Of a DNA stretch of 64,000 nucleotides, positions 22,775 through 33,256 are shown one piece after another. The position numbers and the translations under genes are program-made. The notes beneath the pieces are model-generated. The model had not been told where the DNA came from. It was given only the letters and a program-made list of their open reading frames with translations, and did no database searches. This stretch comes from an uncultured bacterium (lineage in GTDB: Bacteria > Bacillota > Clostridia > Oscillospirales > Oscillospiraceae), in assembly GCA_947176765.1 (NCBI GenBank), contig CAMWRX010000004.1, positions 1 through 64,000 of the forward strand, in the 5' to 3' direction. Numbering within the stretch: the stretch's first letter is position 1; every line of letters begins with the position of its first letter.

Positions 22775-23233
22775 TTACAGAACCTTTTGGACATTCAGAT
22801 CCAGGCGGGCAATACCCTCGGCCGGCGGGGCGGCTTTAAAGGTGAACTCCGCCTCTCCCGGGCTTTCCGCGCCGTCCTCCCCGGCGGCGGGACACGCTTC
22901 CACAAGCAGGACGTTGTCCTCCGCGCGCAGCTGTGTTTTGATCGGCACCCGCACCGTGACGGAATCCAGCCCCATGGCCTGATGCCGGAGCAGAGCGGCC
23001 ACAGGCACGTCCACCGATTTCAGCTCCATCCCGTCGCCGGCGGGCAGCTTCAGCCGCCGGGTGAGGGGAACCTCGCAGCTGCCCGACGAATCGTTGACGG
23101 TTTCAAAGCACCGGAAAAACGACTCCGCCGCCTCCCGCTCCAGGTGTCCCTGCGCCTCCTGGATGGAGCGGCCAAGCTGTTCGACCAGCGTTTCAAACGG
23201 AATATACATTTCCAGTCCTCCTCTTTTGTCCAT
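22775..23233 (-). CDS. Second DUF2589-like protein (paralogue of neighbour)
   Basis: C-terminal APPAEGIARLDLNVQKV parallels QPPAEGMAKLTTIMASV of the neighbour; ORF start uncertain (internal MYIPFETL likely). Confidence 0.6.
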   Translation of the reverse strand: MDKRGGLEMYIPFETLVEQLGRSIQEAQGHLEREAAESFFRCFETVNDSSGSCEVPLTRRLKLPAGDGMELKSVDVPVAALLRHQAMGLDSVTVRVPIKTQLRAEDNVLLVEACPAAGEDGAESPGEAEFTFKAAPPAEGIARLDLNVQKVL

Positions 23234-23236
23234 TGG

Positions 23237-23479
23237 TTACCCCGCGGTTTGAACCGCGCATACCCGCTCGGAAGGGATGTTGTAGCGGCCCATCAGCGCG
23301 GTCAGGTCGGAGCCGACCTCCACGATGGTGTGGCCGTCCTGACCCTTCAGCGGCGACCAGACGGCATAGCGCCCCAGAACCTGCTCCACGTCCTCCACGG
23401 TAACAGTGCGGTCTGCCCCAAGGTCAGTGATAAAGGTTTTCCCGCCCATCAGGCGAGCCCATTCGTCCATGTGTCTCAC
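23237..23479 (-). CDS. Small uncharacterised protein (80 aa)
   Basis: First gene of the same-strand DUF2589 cluster, 3-nt gap; RBS-like GAGGAGG upstream. Confidence 0.65.
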   Translation of the reverse strand: MRHMDEWARLMGGKTFITDLGADRTVTVEDVEQVLGRYAVWSPLKGQDGHTIVEVGSDLTALMGRYNIPSERVCAVQTAG

Positions 23480-23696
23480 CTCCTCTTTTGTGGTTGTTCC
23501 GAAGTTCGTTAAAAAATATGCTTGTCAACCCAAGCTTATGCCGCGCAAAATAAAAAACGAGGGAAGAGGGCGGTCAGCCCTCTTCTCTCGTCTCGTTTTA
23601 CCCGACATACTTTTCCAGGAACGCCTCCACCAGAACGGTCGAAACAATTAAGAATGATCCTGCCCCTGCGGCGCTTTCGAATGGATTGTTCCACGG

Positions 23697-24431
23697 TTAT
23701 GCCTCCATCAAAATGGCCTTTACCCGGTTCAAATCCATGGTCTCCAGCACATGGTCGGCCTGGGGGAGGGGTTCCTTTGGGGAGATGTTGGAGCGGATAT
23801 AGACGGTGGACAGCCCCACCGTCTGGGCGCCCCGGATATCGCACGCCCCGTCGTTGCCCACCATTACCGCGGTTTCGGCCGGGATGGCGCGTTCCCGGAG
23901 CAGGGTCTGGAAAAACCGGGGATCGGGCTTCTTGCAGCCGTAGTCGGAGGAGAGATAGATCCCGTCGAACAGGGGGGTGAGCCCCAGTTGATCCAGCTCC
24001 CACCGGGTGAAGATGGCCTGGGCGTTGGACAGCAGCCAGACCCCACGGCCTGACGCCCTCAGCGCCCGCAGAAGCTCCGCCGCCCCGTCGTACAGGCGGA
24101 TGTACTGGGTGGACTGCCGCCGGAACTCCAGTCCGGTCTGAACAGCCAGCTCCATGCCGGCGTCCACCCCTTTTTCCCGGTACAGGGCCTGAAAGACCTG
24201 TTCGATCTGGATCTCCGGGTGGGCCTCATGGGTGTCTCCAGCCGAGGACGCGCCGCCCTCCAGCTCGCCCACCAGGCGCAAGTAGGCCGCTTGCAGCTCC
24301 TCCGGCTGCCAGGGGGCACCCTGGCGGCGGTACTCGTCCGCCATATGGGCCCACAGCTGGGGGGAGTTTTCCTCTGTGTGGATGTCTGCCAGAGTGCCGT
24401 ACAGGTCAAAAATGCAGTTTTGGTATTTCAT
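23697..24431 (-). CDS. HAD-family hydrolase
   Basis: CIFDLYGTLADIHTEE, WLLSNAQ, GCKKPDPRFFQTLL, VMVGNDGACDIRGAQTVGL. Confidence 0.93.
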   Translation of the reverse strand: MKYQNCIFDLYGTLADIHTEENSPQLWAHMADEYRRQGAPWQPEELQAAYLRLVGELEGGASSAGDTHEAHPEIQIEQVFQALYREKGVDAGMELAVQTGLEFRRQSTQYIRLYDGAAELLRALRASGRGVWLLSNAQAIFTRWELDQLGLTPLFDGIYLSSDYGCKKPDPRFFQTLLRERAIPAETAVMVGNDGACDIRGAQTVGLSTVYIRSNISPKEPLPQADHVLETMDLNRVKAILMEA

Positions 24432-26695
24432 TGAATCCCGCCTCCGTGGCGCAGCGCCTTGATCTCCTGGTAGGGTTTGTCATAACCGGCATGGACGATC
24501 TCGGTGTCCACGCCGCCGTCCTCCCGGACGGTGAAGCGGTACTGGTGGTATTTGCCCTCCCGGTAGCCGAAGCTCTCGCCGTCGTCCAGGTAGTGGTCGT
24601 ATGTGCCCTGGCCGGGGAACACGTCCAGCAGCAGCGTGTTCGCCTCTGCCTCGCCCACATAGGACTGGGGCGGGGCCATGGGGATGGCGCTGCCCGCCTT
24701 CACATAGATGGGGCATACATCCAGCGGGGCCTCCCGGATGAACCACACCGGGCCGGTCAGCTTTTCCCCCGTCCAGTAGTCGTACCAATCCCCTTGGGGG
24801 AGGTAGACCATGCGCCGCCGGGCGCCCTGCTGAACCACCGGGGCCACCAGCACCCGCTCTCCAACCAGGAACTGGTCGTTGCAGGTGCGGGCGGTCTCGT
24901 CGTCCGGGTAGTGGAACACCAGGGGGCGGAGGATGGGCGCGCCGGTGCGCTCCTCCTCATAAAACAGGTCGTAGAAATAGGGCAGCCACTGGTAGCGCAG
25001 TTTGACGTACTTGCGGTAGATGTCCAGTACCTCAGGCCCGAACTGCCAGGGCTCCTGGGGCCGGGTGCCCAGGGCGGCGTGGTTGCGGAACAGAGGGGAG
25101 AAGCAGGCGGTCTGCACCCAGCGCGTCAGCAGCTCCGGCGTGGTGTCCGAGCCGAAGCCGCCCAGGTCGGTGCCCGCAAAGGGCAGCCCGGACAGGCCCA
25201 GATTGCAAAGCTGGGGGATGGCCATTTGCAAATGGGCCCAGAGGCTGTGGTTGTCCCCGGTCCAGACGGTGGAATACTTCTGCGACCCGGCGTAGCAGGC
25301 CCGAGTGATGACGAAGGGCCGCCGTCCGTCCGCCGCCTTCAGCCCCTCGTAGGCGGCCTGGGACATGAAGTGACCATAGACGTTGTGCAGCTCGGCATGG
25401 GTGGCCTTGCGCTCTCCGTCGGAGAACACCACGTCGTCGGGGAGGGGGCCTTTGAAGCTGGCGGGCTCGTTCATGTCGTTCCAGATGCCCCGCACGCCCA
25501 GATCCACCAGGAACTTCTCATGCTCCCCCCACCATTTCCGCACGGCGGGGTTGCCGAAGTCGGGGTAGGCGGCGTCACCGGGCCAGACGGCGTTGATGTA
25601 GACCTCACCCTCGGGGGTCTTGGCGAAGTAACCCTGCTCTACCCCCTCGTCATAGACGGGGTAACCGGCCTCCTGCTTCACGCCTGGGTCGTTGATGACC
25701 ACCGGCTTGAAGCCCCGGGCCGCCAGATGGGACAGGAACGTTTTGGGGTCGCCGTGGTAGCGCTCCTGATTCCAGGTGAACACCTTGTAGTCCTGCATAT
25801 AGTCGATGTCAAAGTGGATGGCGTCGCAGGGGATGTCATTGTCCCGCATCCCGTCCGCGATAGCCTGCACGTCCTCCTGGGTCATGTAGCCCCAGCGAGA
25901 CTGGTGATAGCCCAGCGTCCATTTCTGGGGCAGGGGGTAGGTGCCGGTGAGATAGGTGTACCGCTCCAACACCTGGGGCAGGCCGTCCCCGGCGATGTAG
26001 TAGTAGTCCAGGTTGCCCCCGGCGGCCCCAAACCAGTAGTAGTCCTCCGACTCCTGCCCCATGTTGAACCAGGAGCGGAAGGTGTTGTCCATAAAAATGC
26101 CGTAGGTGTGGCCGTCCGTCAGGGACATAAAGAAGGGGATGGACTTGTACAGCGCTTTAAAGCTGTCCACATGGGGGTCGGGGATGTCGGAGTTCCACAT
26201 CTCATAGTCATAGCCCCGCTTGTCCAAAAAGCCGGTTTTGTCCCCCAGGCCGTAGAAGTGTTGGCTGCGGCCCAGCTTCTTCACCACCTCAAAGGCACGG
26301 GCGGGCTCCTGGAGGTGTGCCCCGTGGCCCTCGGCGATGAGCAGCTTGGCCCGCTCCGGGGTGATCCGCTCCAGGGGGCGGCGTTTGCCCCGGTAATCCA
26401 TGCACACCTCGTTGCCGTCCCGGTCGAAGAAGTCCACAGTAAACCCGTCGCCCACCCGGACGCGCACCTCGTCCGTCTCCAGCCACAGGCCGTCATCCCG
26501 GCGCTGGGCGGTGAAGGTCACGGGCCGGCTCTTGTCCCCCTCAATGGCCTTGGAGCGGTGGTCGGGGGAGGCCAGCGGGGCGAATACGTTGACGATGCCG
26601 GGGGCCACCAGCTCCACGCGGGCCTCCCCGCCCTCAAATTGGAGCCGCGCCGTCTGGCCGGACAGGGTGTAGCTTTTTAATGCGCCATATTCCAT
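24428..26695 (-). CDS. Glycoside hydrolase family 31 alpha-glucosidase
   Basis: GIWNDMNEPASF catalytic motif; 755 aa; overlaps the HAD gene by 4 nt. Confidence 0.95.
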   Translation of the reverse strand: MEYGALKSYTLSGQTARLQFEGGEARVELVAPGIVNVFAPLASPDHRSKAIEGDKSRPVTFTAQRRDDGLWLETDEVRVRVGDGFTVDFFDRDGNEVCMDYRGKRRPLERITPERAKLLIAEGHGAHLQEPARAFEVVKKLGRSQHFYGLGDKTGFLDKRGYDYEMWNSDIPDPHVDSFKALYKSIPFFMSLTDGHTYGIFMDNTFRSWFNMGQESEDYYWFGAAGGNLDYYYIAGDGLPQVLERYTYLTGTYPLPQKWTLGYHQSRWGYMTQEDVQAIADGMRDNDIPCDAIHFDIDYMQDYKVFTWNQERYHGDPKTFLSHLAARGFKPVVINDPGVKQEAGYPVYDEGVEQGYFAKTPEGEVYINAVWPGDAAYPDFGNPAVRKWWGEHEKFLVDLGVRGIWNDMNEPASFKGPLPDDVVFSDGERKATHAELHNVYGHFMSQAAYEGLKAADGRRPFVITRACYAGSQKYSTVWTGDNHSLWAHLQMAIPQLCNLGLSGLPFAGTDLGGFGSDTTPELLTRWVQTACFSPLFRNHAALGTRPQEPWQFGPEVLDIYRKYVKLRYQWLPYFYDLFYEEERTGAPILRPLVFHYPDDETARTCNDQFLVGERVLVAPVVQQGARRRMVYLPQGDWYDYWTGEKLTGPVWFIREAPLDVCPIYVKAGSAIPMAPPQSYVGEAEANTLLLDVFPGQGTYDHYLDDGESFGYREGKYHQYRFTVREDGGVDTEIVHAGYDKPYQEIKALRHGGGIQ

Positions 26696-26708
26696 GTGTA
26701 TTCTCCTT

Positions 26709-28679
26709 TCAAAGCGCCGTCAGCGGCTGGACTAGACGTCCCTCTAGTGCGTCGTATACCCGCAGAAGCTCACCCACGCTCCACGCCTGGGCGAAGCAGC
26801 CCTTGGAGGCGGTGGGGTTGGCCCCGTCGTAGATTTCGGGCAGCTGGCCCACGCAGCCCTCCCTCAGAGCGCTTTGAAGCGCCTCCAGCTGCCGCCGGAC
26901 GGTGTCCTTAGCCTGCCGGGAATAGCCGTTCACCTTTAAGTAGGCCAGGTAGTATCCCCCCAGCGGGAACGCCCACACGGTGCCCTGGTGATAGGCCAGA
27001 TCCCGCTCCAGGCGGTCCCCGCCGTAGAAGGGCTTGAACTCCGGGTCGGCGGGATCCAGCGTGCGCAGTCCATAGGGAGTGTACAACTTCTCAAACACGG
27101 TGTCAACCACCTGCTTTTCCTGCTCCGGCGGGAGGATGGAGAAGGGGAGGGACACCGCCCAGATCTGGTTGCAGCGGATCTGGTTATCCGCCTTTGTCCC
27201 GGACAGCACATCCCGCAGACAGCCCAGTTCGGGGTTCCAGAACTTCTCCCGGAAGCTGGCCTGGGCGCGCTCCGCCATGGCGGCGTACCGGGAGCCGTCC
27301 CCTTTCCCCAGCAGCGTTTCCAGGTGCTCCATGATCCGCAGGGCGTTGTACCAGTAGGCGTTGATCTCCACCGGCTTGCCGTGGCGGGGGGTGGGCAGGA
27401 TGCCGTCCACGTTCACATCCATCCAGGTCACCTGGTCGCAGCCGCTGCCGGCGGAGATGAGGCCGTCATCGTCCATGCGGATGGCGAAATCTGTCCCCTT
27501 TTCGTACCAGTCGATGATGTCCGCCATGGCGCCGTAGGCCCGCTCCGCGAACTCCCGGTCGCCGGTGCGGCCGCAGTAGTCGTAGACCGACAGAATGAAC
27601 AGCAGCGCCGCGTCCACCGTGTTGTACCGGGGGGCGTCCTGCCCCTCGGGGAACAGGTTGGGCATGAGGCCCCGGTGGCAGTAGGCCAGGAAGGTCTCCA
27701 GAATGCTGCGGGCGTCGTCATATTGCCGGGTGGCCAGGCAGCAGCCCCCCAGGGCGATCATGGTGTCCCGTCCCCAGTCCTCAAAGAAGGGGAAGCCCGC
27801 CAGGATGGTCTGCTTGCCGGTGGAGGCCCGGTAGGAGACGAACTGGTGGGCGGCCAGGGCCAGGGCCTGGGCGGTGTCGTCCGTAAAGCCCGCCTGTCCC
27901 TCCAGCCCACGGCGCTCTTGCTCCACCCGGTCAAAGACCTCAGCCGCCGTGGGCAGCGCCTGATCGAGACCGTACACCGCCTCCAGCGTGCCATGCCCGC
28001 CGGGGGCGACGGTGAGGGAGAGACAGTGGTTGACGGCGGCCCACCCGGCGGCGGGCTTGCCGTCCATCACGTCATAGGCGTAGTAGAACGGCCCCCGCAG
28101 CTCCTGCTCCAGCGGCTCCACCTGGCCGGTGGTTCGGAAATACAGGCTCCAGCCCGCCGAGCGAACACAGTTCCCCTCCAGGGTAAACCGCTGACCGGGA
28201 GCCAGATTCTCCCCCTTGGGGACGAAGCGCAGATGGGGGGTCACCCGGAGGGTGGCCGTCTCCCGGCTGCGGTTCCAGACCTCATAGACGATGGCCCCGG
28301 TATTCTCTCCCGGCGCCAGGGCCAGGGATTTGACCACCTCTATGCCGTCCGCCAGCCAGCTCCACTGGGGATAGTCCCGGAAGGTGAAGCCGGACAGGAG
28401 GCGCCAGCCGTCCTCCCGGAGTAGGTGGTCCTCAAAGTCCTGGCTGGACAGGACGCGGGTGTTGTCCCCCTGGACCAGCGCCTCTTCCAGCCGCTGGATC
28501 ATCTGCACCCGGCGGTTGGGGGAGTGGTCGCAGGCCATCAGTACCCCGTGCTCGATCCGGGCGCAGGAGCCGATGGCGGTGAGGGAGGAAAAGCCGCCCA
28601 GACCGTTTGTCATGAGATAGCAGGTCTCCTCTCCCCGCTCAAAGGTGCTCCAATCCTGTTTTCCGTATATGAACTTCAT
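26709..28679 (-). CDS. Glycogen debranching enzyme / amylo-alpha-1,6-glucosidase
   Basis: FPFFEDWGRDTMIALGGCCLATRQYDDARSILETFLAYCHRGLMPNLFPEG...YNTVDAALLFI. Confidence 0.93.
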   Translation of the reverse strand: MKFIYGKQDWSTFERGEETCYLMTNGLGGFSSLTAIGSCARIEHGVLMACDHSPNRRVQMIQRLEEALVQGDNTRVLSSQDFEDHLLREDGWRLLSGFTFRDYPQWSWLADGIEVVKSLALAPGENTGAIVYEVWNRSRETATLRVTPHLRFVPKGENLAPGQRFTLEGNCVRSAGWSLYFRTTGQVEPLEQELRGPFYYAYDVMDGKPAAGWAAVNHCLSLTVAPGGHGTLEAVYGLDQALPTAAEVFDRVEQERRGLEGQAGFTDDTAQALALAAHQFVSYRASTGKQTILAGFPFFEDWGRDTMIALGGCCLATRQYDDARSILETFLAYCHRGLMPNLFPEGQDAPRYNTVDAALLFILSVYDYCGRTGDREFAERAYGAMADIIDWYEKGTDFAIRMDDDGLISAGSGCDQVTWMDVNVDGILPTPRHGKPVEINAYWYNALRIMEHLETLLGKGDGSRYAAMAERAQASFREKFWNPELGCLRDVLSGTKADNQIRCNQIWAVSLPFSILPPEQEKQVVDTVFEKLYTPYGLRTLDPADPEFKPFYGGDRLERDLAYHQGTVWAFPLGGYYLAYLKVNGYSRQAKDTVRRQLEALQSALREGCVGQLPEIYDGANPTASKGCFAQAWSVGELLRVYDALEGRLVQPLTAL

Positions 28680-28758
28680 GAAAATCCCTCTTTTCCTGAG
28701 AAAAGGGCCGACCCGACCCGTAAGATGGGTCGGATCAGCCCTTTGTTCCGATCATATC

Positions 28759-30690
28759 TCAGCTATCTTTCCGCAGGAGCAGCATCCCGCTGTGGGCGGG
28801 GACGCGCACCGTCTGGCCGGACACGGTTGTGTGCTGGTCAGCGCACTGCCCGTCCGCCCGGACGATCCAGCCGCCCACGGGCAGCGGGGCGGAAAATGCC
28901 TTGTCCGAGGCGTTGTAAACCACCATCAGGCGCTCCCCTGCGGGGCCGCCGCCTTCCACCTGGAAGGACACGACCCCGGGACAGTGGACGGTCTGCTCCG
29001 CCACCCTGTCCGCCGCGTCGGCTGACTTGGCGCACAGGCCGGGCAGGGACTTGCGCAGGCGGATGAGCTGCCGGTAGTAGTCCGTCAGGGCGCCAAACCG
29101 CTCGGCCCGCTCCCAGCAGAGCATATTGAGCTCCGGGGGAGAGCAGTAGCTGTTTCCGTCGCCCAGCTTGGTGCGGCCGAATTCCTCTCCGGCCTGCATA
29201 AACAGGCGGCCCAGACAGGTGAAGTAGATGAAAGCGGCCAGCTTGTTCCGCTCCAGCACGTCGGGTCGGAGCTTGCGGAAATCGACCGGTCCCGGCCCTT
29301 CTGGCAGACACATGACCAGCTTATCCCACAGCGTGAAGTTGTCGTGGGCGGAGACGTAGTTGATCACCTGGGCGCAGCTTCTGGGCTGGAACTCCGGGCT
29401 TCCCTCGTGCCAGCCGGCGGCGGCGTGGAGGATGGTCTGCTCAAAATCCTCCCCGCCGTTGACAAAGCCGGGAACCGTCTCCTTGAAGGAGTCGCCCTTG
29501 ATGGCGTCCCGGGTCAGGTCGCAGAACGCGCCCACGCCGGGATCCAGCAGACCCACGTGCTCTTTCAGCGTGGGGTGGGTGCCCGGTTCCATGGGGGAGG
29601 GCGCCGCCCGCCAGGGCTCGCCGTACATCAGCTTTTCCCCGGGGCCGAAGGCGGCGTCCAGCTCCCGCCGGACGCGGTTCATCAGCTCCACCGTTAAAAG
29701 ACCCATCAGGTCGAAGCGAAAGCCGTCGATGTGATATTCCCGCGCCCAGTACAGCACGGAGTGAACGATGTAATTGTCCGCCATGGCCCGGCCCGCCGCG
29801 ATGTCGTTGCCGCAGGCGGAGCCGGCGGACAACGAGCCGTCCTCGTTCCGGCGGTAGTAATACCCCGGCGTGGTGCGCTCCAGCCAGGAGTCCGCGTGGA
29901 AGGTGTGGTTATATACCACATCCATCACCACCCGCAGCCCGCTCTGGTGGAGGGCCTGGATCATCTCCTTGCACTCCCGGATACGGGCCGCGCCGTCTGA
30001 GGGATCGGTGGAATAACTGCCCTCCGGTATATTGTAGTTCACCGGGTCGTAGCCCCAGTTGAACTGCTTATCGTCCCCGGCCTCATCCACCGAGCCGAAA
30101 TCGAAGATGGGCATCAGCTGGACGTGGGTGACCCCCAAGGAGCGCAGATGATCCATACAGCGGGGGGGCTGTCCGTCCGCTGTGAGGGCGGAAAACGCCT
30201 TGTACTTCCCCCGGTACTCGGGGGGCACTCCGCTGTCCGGGTCGTAAGAGAAGTCCTTGACGTGCAGCTCATAGATGATCTGCTCCGGCTGGGCGGGGGG
30301 CGGGGCGTCCTGGGCCCAGCCCTCCGGGTCGGTGCGGGACAGATCTACCGCCATGCTGCGCGCGCCGTTGCGCCCGCAGGCCACGGCATAGGGGTCGGCG
30401 GTGCGGGCGCAGCGTCCGTCCACCCACACAGCGTAGTCATAGAAGACCCCGTGGAGGTTTTCCTCCATCGCCAGCGACCAGACGCCCCGGTCACCCCGGC
30501 TCAGCGGATGGGTTTCATAGGCGTCGGAGGCGTCGTCCCGGTACAGGGACAGCTCTATCCGTTCCGCCTCCGGGCTCCACACCTTGAATACGGTGCGTCC
30601 CCCAGTGCAGACGGCGCCCAAATCTGTTTCGTCATATCGGTATTTTGCGTCGAATTGCGCGTCATATTTGGTTTGTTTGATTGATTCCAC
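28759..30690 (-). CDS. pulA: Type I pullulanase (GH13)
   Basis: HVQLMPIFDFGSVDE...YNWGYDPVNYN-type motif, VVMDVVYNHTF, IDGFRFDLMGLL, YVSAHDNFTLWDKL. Confidence 0.95.
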   Translation of the reverse strand: MESIKQTKYDAQFDAKYRYDETDLGAVCTGGRTVFKVWSPEAERIELSLYRDDASDAYETHPLSRGDRGVWSLAMEENLHGVFYDYAVWVDGRCARTADPYAVACGRNGARSMAVDLSRTDPEGWAQDAPPPAQPEQIIYELHVKDFSYDPDSGVPPEYRGKYKAFSALTADGQPPRCMDHLRSLGVTHVQLMPIFDFGSVDEAGDDKQFNWGYDPVNYNIPEGSYSTDPSDGAARIRECKEMIQALHQSGLRVVMDVVYNHTFHADSWLERTTPGYYYRRNEDGSLSAGSACGNDIAAGRAMADNYIVHSVLYWAREYHIDGFRFDLMGLLTVELMNRVRRELDAAFGPGEKLMYGEPWRAAPSPMEPGTHPTLKEHVGLLDPGVGAFCDLTRDAIKGDSFKETVPGFVNGGEDFEQTILHAAAGWHEGSPEFQPRSCAQVINYVSAHDNFTLWDKLVMCLPEGPGPVDFRKLRPDVLERNKLAAFIYFTCLGRLFMQAGEEFGRTKLGDGNSYCSPPELNMLCWERAERFGALTDYYRQLIRLRKSLPGLCAKSADAADRVAEQTVHCPGVVSFQVEGGGPAGERLMVVYNASDKAFSAPLPVGGWIVRADGQCADQHTTVSGQTVRVPAHSGMLLLRKDS

Positions 30691-30888
30691 AGTTGATCTC
30701 CAATATTGGTCGTCAGGTTGTCAGGGCATAAAAGAGGGCATGGCCCGCGCCTCTCCATAGTGCAAAGGGGAACCGCGAACCATGCCCTGTGGGTCTTGCG
30801 AGCTAAGAGCAAAAATCGTCGAGCGGATCTGTCCGGCCTTATGATATGTTATGCGTAAAGCATGGACAGGGGCTGGGTTGAAAAAGCG

Positions 30889-31743
30889 TCAGCCCTTGAC
30901 AGCGCCGGAGACGCCCTCCACGTAGTACTTCTGCGTCATGGTGAACAGAATGGCGATGGGGATGGAGATCATGACACAGCCCGCGTAGAACTGGGTGTAG
31001 AAGTACTCCACATACTCCTTCTCCAGCATGGTCCACAGTCCGATGGCGATGGTGTAGAACTGGGTGTCCTGGCCCATAATGACCTTGGCGAAGATGTAGT
31101 CCACCCAGGGGCCCATGAAGGCGGTCAGCAGGGTGTAGGTGATGATGGGCTTGGACAGGGGCAGGGTGACGTGGATCAGGGTCTGCCACTTGGTGGCGCC
31201 GTCGATGTAGGCGGCCTCGTCAATGGCCTTGGGGATGGTATCCAGGAAGCCCTTGGCAATATAGAACCCCAATCCGGCGCCGCCGGAGTAGACCAGCACC
31301 AGCGCGAACTGCTTCAGAAGGCCGGTCTCCAGGAAGCCCAGGCCCTTGAGGATGTAGTACACGGCGATCATGGACATAAAGCCGGGGAACATACCCAAGA
31401 TCATGGCCAGGTTCATGAAGGGCTTGCGCAGACGGAAACGCAGGCGGCTCATGCAGTAAGCCACGCAGATGGTGAAGAAAGCGGCGATAATGGTGCTGAT
31501 GATGGCGATGATCAGCGTGTTCAGGAACCAGCGCTTGAAGTCGATCATGCTGTTGGTGGCGTTGAACAGGTTGACATAGTTATCAACGGTGAAGCCCTTG
31601 GGCCAGATATAGCTCTTGTAGGAGCCGCCCTCCGCACGGAACGAGGTCAGGATGACGTAAAAGATGGGCAGCACCCAGATGAAGCCGAGGACGGCCAGCA
31701 GAACGTGACAGAGCACGTTCGAAATCATTTTTCTTTGTTTCAT
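30889..31743 (-). CDS. Maltodextrin ABC transporter permease (MalG-like)
   Basis: AAYIDGATKWQTLIHVTLPLSKPIITYTLL EAA loop. Confidence 0.92.
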   Translation of the reverse strand: MKQRKMISNVLCHVLLAVLGFIWVLPIFYVILTSFRAEGGSYKSYIWPKGFTVDNYVNLFNATNSMIDFKRWFLNTLIIAIISTIIAAFFTICVAYCMSRLRFRLRKPFMNLAMILGMFPGFMSMIAVYYILKGLGFLETGLLKQFALVLVYSGGAGLGFYIAKGFLDTIPKAIDEAAYIDGATKWQTLIHVTLPLSKPIITYTLLTAFMGPWVDYIFAKVIMGQDTQFYTIAIGLWTMLEKEYVEYFYTQFYAGCVMISIPIAILFTMTQKYYVEGVSGAVKG

Positions 31744-33155
31744 TATTGGAACGCCCCCTCATCCTTGTATGCGCCGGTCTGGTGGTAGGTGAGCAGCGCT
31801 GTGACCGCCAGCACGATAAAGGTCATGATGCCAATGACAGAGCCGATGTTGTAGTCCTTCTGGGTGATGGTCAACCGATACAGCCAGGTGATGAGCAGGT
31901 CGGTCTTGCCCGCGAAGTAGTAGTCCAGCGAGTCCGGCCCGCCGCCGCTCAGCAGGAAGATCACGTTGAAGTTGTTGATGTTCCCAGTGAAGGAGGTAAT
32001 CAGATTGGGCGTCATAACAAACAGCATATAGGGCAGGGTGATTTTGCGGAAAATAGTGGGCGGATTGGCGCCGTCAATGCGGGCGGCCTCATACAGCTCG
32101 CCGGGGATGTTCTGCAAAATACCCGTGGTAGACAGCATAGTGTAGGGGATACCGATCCACATATTGATGCAGATGATGGTAATTTTGGCGTATGTCGCGT
32201 TGGTGAAGAAGGGGACCGAATCCGTGGCCCCGATCAAGCCGGCCAACCTCAGCAGGATGTTCACCGGGCCGTTGGTGTTGAAGATGGTGCGCATACTCAG
32301 CAGGGTGACGAACTGGGGCACGGCGATGGACAGCACGAACACGAAGCGCCAGAAGCCCTTGGCGCGGGTGTCCTTGCGGTTGATGAGCAGAGCCAGCAGC
32401 ATACCCAGGATAAAGTTGCTGAAGGTGGCGCACACGGCCCAGATCAGGGTCCAGCCCAGGACGGGCCAGAAGGTGGCGGCCAGCTTGCTGCCGTTGGTAA
32501 ACAGCTGGGCGAAGTTGGACAGCCCCACCCAGCCGAACAGGTTTCCGGGCGGCTGGTGGTCGCGGTCATAGCTGGTGAAAGCGATCAGGATCATGAAGAT
32601 CAGCGGGATGACAGTGAATGCCAGGATGCCGAAGGAGGGGAAGGCCATCAGCAGGCCGTGGATGTTCTCCTCCAGCAGGGAGTGCAGGTCGTCCTTAAAG
32701 GTGGGGATGGGCATACCCCGCTCCTTGCGCTTCTGGGTGCAGTAGGCGCTCTTCATGGACATATAGGCCACGGCGATGACAATGGCCGTCAGCACAATGG
32801 TGATCACGCCGTACAGCATACACAGCATGGAGTTGTCGCCCGGAATGTACTCGAAGACACCATGGGCCTCGTTCCAGACCTCTTCCTGTACCTTGGTGCC
32901 CAGGGTGAGGAAGTTACCCATAGCGGCCGCGCCGAAGCTGACCATATAGGCAATGTAGCCAACCTCGATGGCCAGCAGAAGAAGGCCACGGATGATCTGC
33001 ATATTGATCAGGTTGCCCAGACCGAAGATGAGGAAGGACAGCTTGGAAATGGCGTTGCTCTCGCGGATGACCTGCAAGGGACGCGCGTTGTTGGGCAGTA
33101 CGGCGCGCAGAGCCGGTGCGTCGGCGCTGCCCGGGTTAGTTTTCTTCGTCTCCAT
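31743..33155 (-). CDS. Maltodextrin ABC transporter permease (MalF-like)
   Basis: YEAARIDGANPPTIFRKITLPYMLFVMTPNLI EAA loop; 1-nt overlap with malG-like gene. Confidence 0.92.
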   Translation of the reverse strand: METKKTNPGSADAPALRAVLPNNARPLQVIRESNAISKLSFLIFGLGNLINMQIIRGLLLLAIEVGYIAYMVSFGAAAMGNFLTLGTKVQEEVWNEAHGVFEYIPGDNSMLCMLYGVITIVLTAIVIAVAYMSMKSAYCTQKRKERGMPIPTFKDDLHSLLEENIHGLLMAFPSFGILAFTVIPLIFMILIAFTSYDRDHQPPGNLFGWVGLSNFAQLFTNGSKLAATFWPVLGWTLIWAVCATFSNFILGMLLALLINRKDTRAKGFWRFVFVLSIAVPQFVTLLSMRTIFNTNGPVNILLRLAGLIGATDSVPFFTNATYAKITIICINMWIGIPYTMLSTTGILQNIPGELYEAARIDGANPPTIFRKITLPYMLFVMTPNLITSFTGNINNFNVIFLLSGGGPDSLDYYFAGKTDLLITWLYRLTITQKDYNIGSVIGIMTFIVLAVTALLTYHQTGAYKDEGAFQ

Positions 33156-33184
33156 AGATTTTCTCGACCCCCCTGTATTGAATC

Positions 33185-33223
33185 GCGGCGGGGACACCAA
33201 ATGAACAGCATCCCCGCCGCTTT
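33185..33223 (-). terminator. Intercistronic stem-loop between MalE-like and MalF-like genes
   Basis: GCGGCGGGGA...TCCCCGCCGC. Confidence 0.5.
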
Positions 33224-33256
33224 TATGGACGGCAGTCCCGCCTGCGGTTCAGCGGG

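Noticed and set aside
24431-26680. 749-aa plus-strand ORF
   Set aside because: Antisense shadow of the GH31 gene
26988-28424. 478-aa plus-strand ORF
   Set aside because: Antisense shadow of the debranching enzyme
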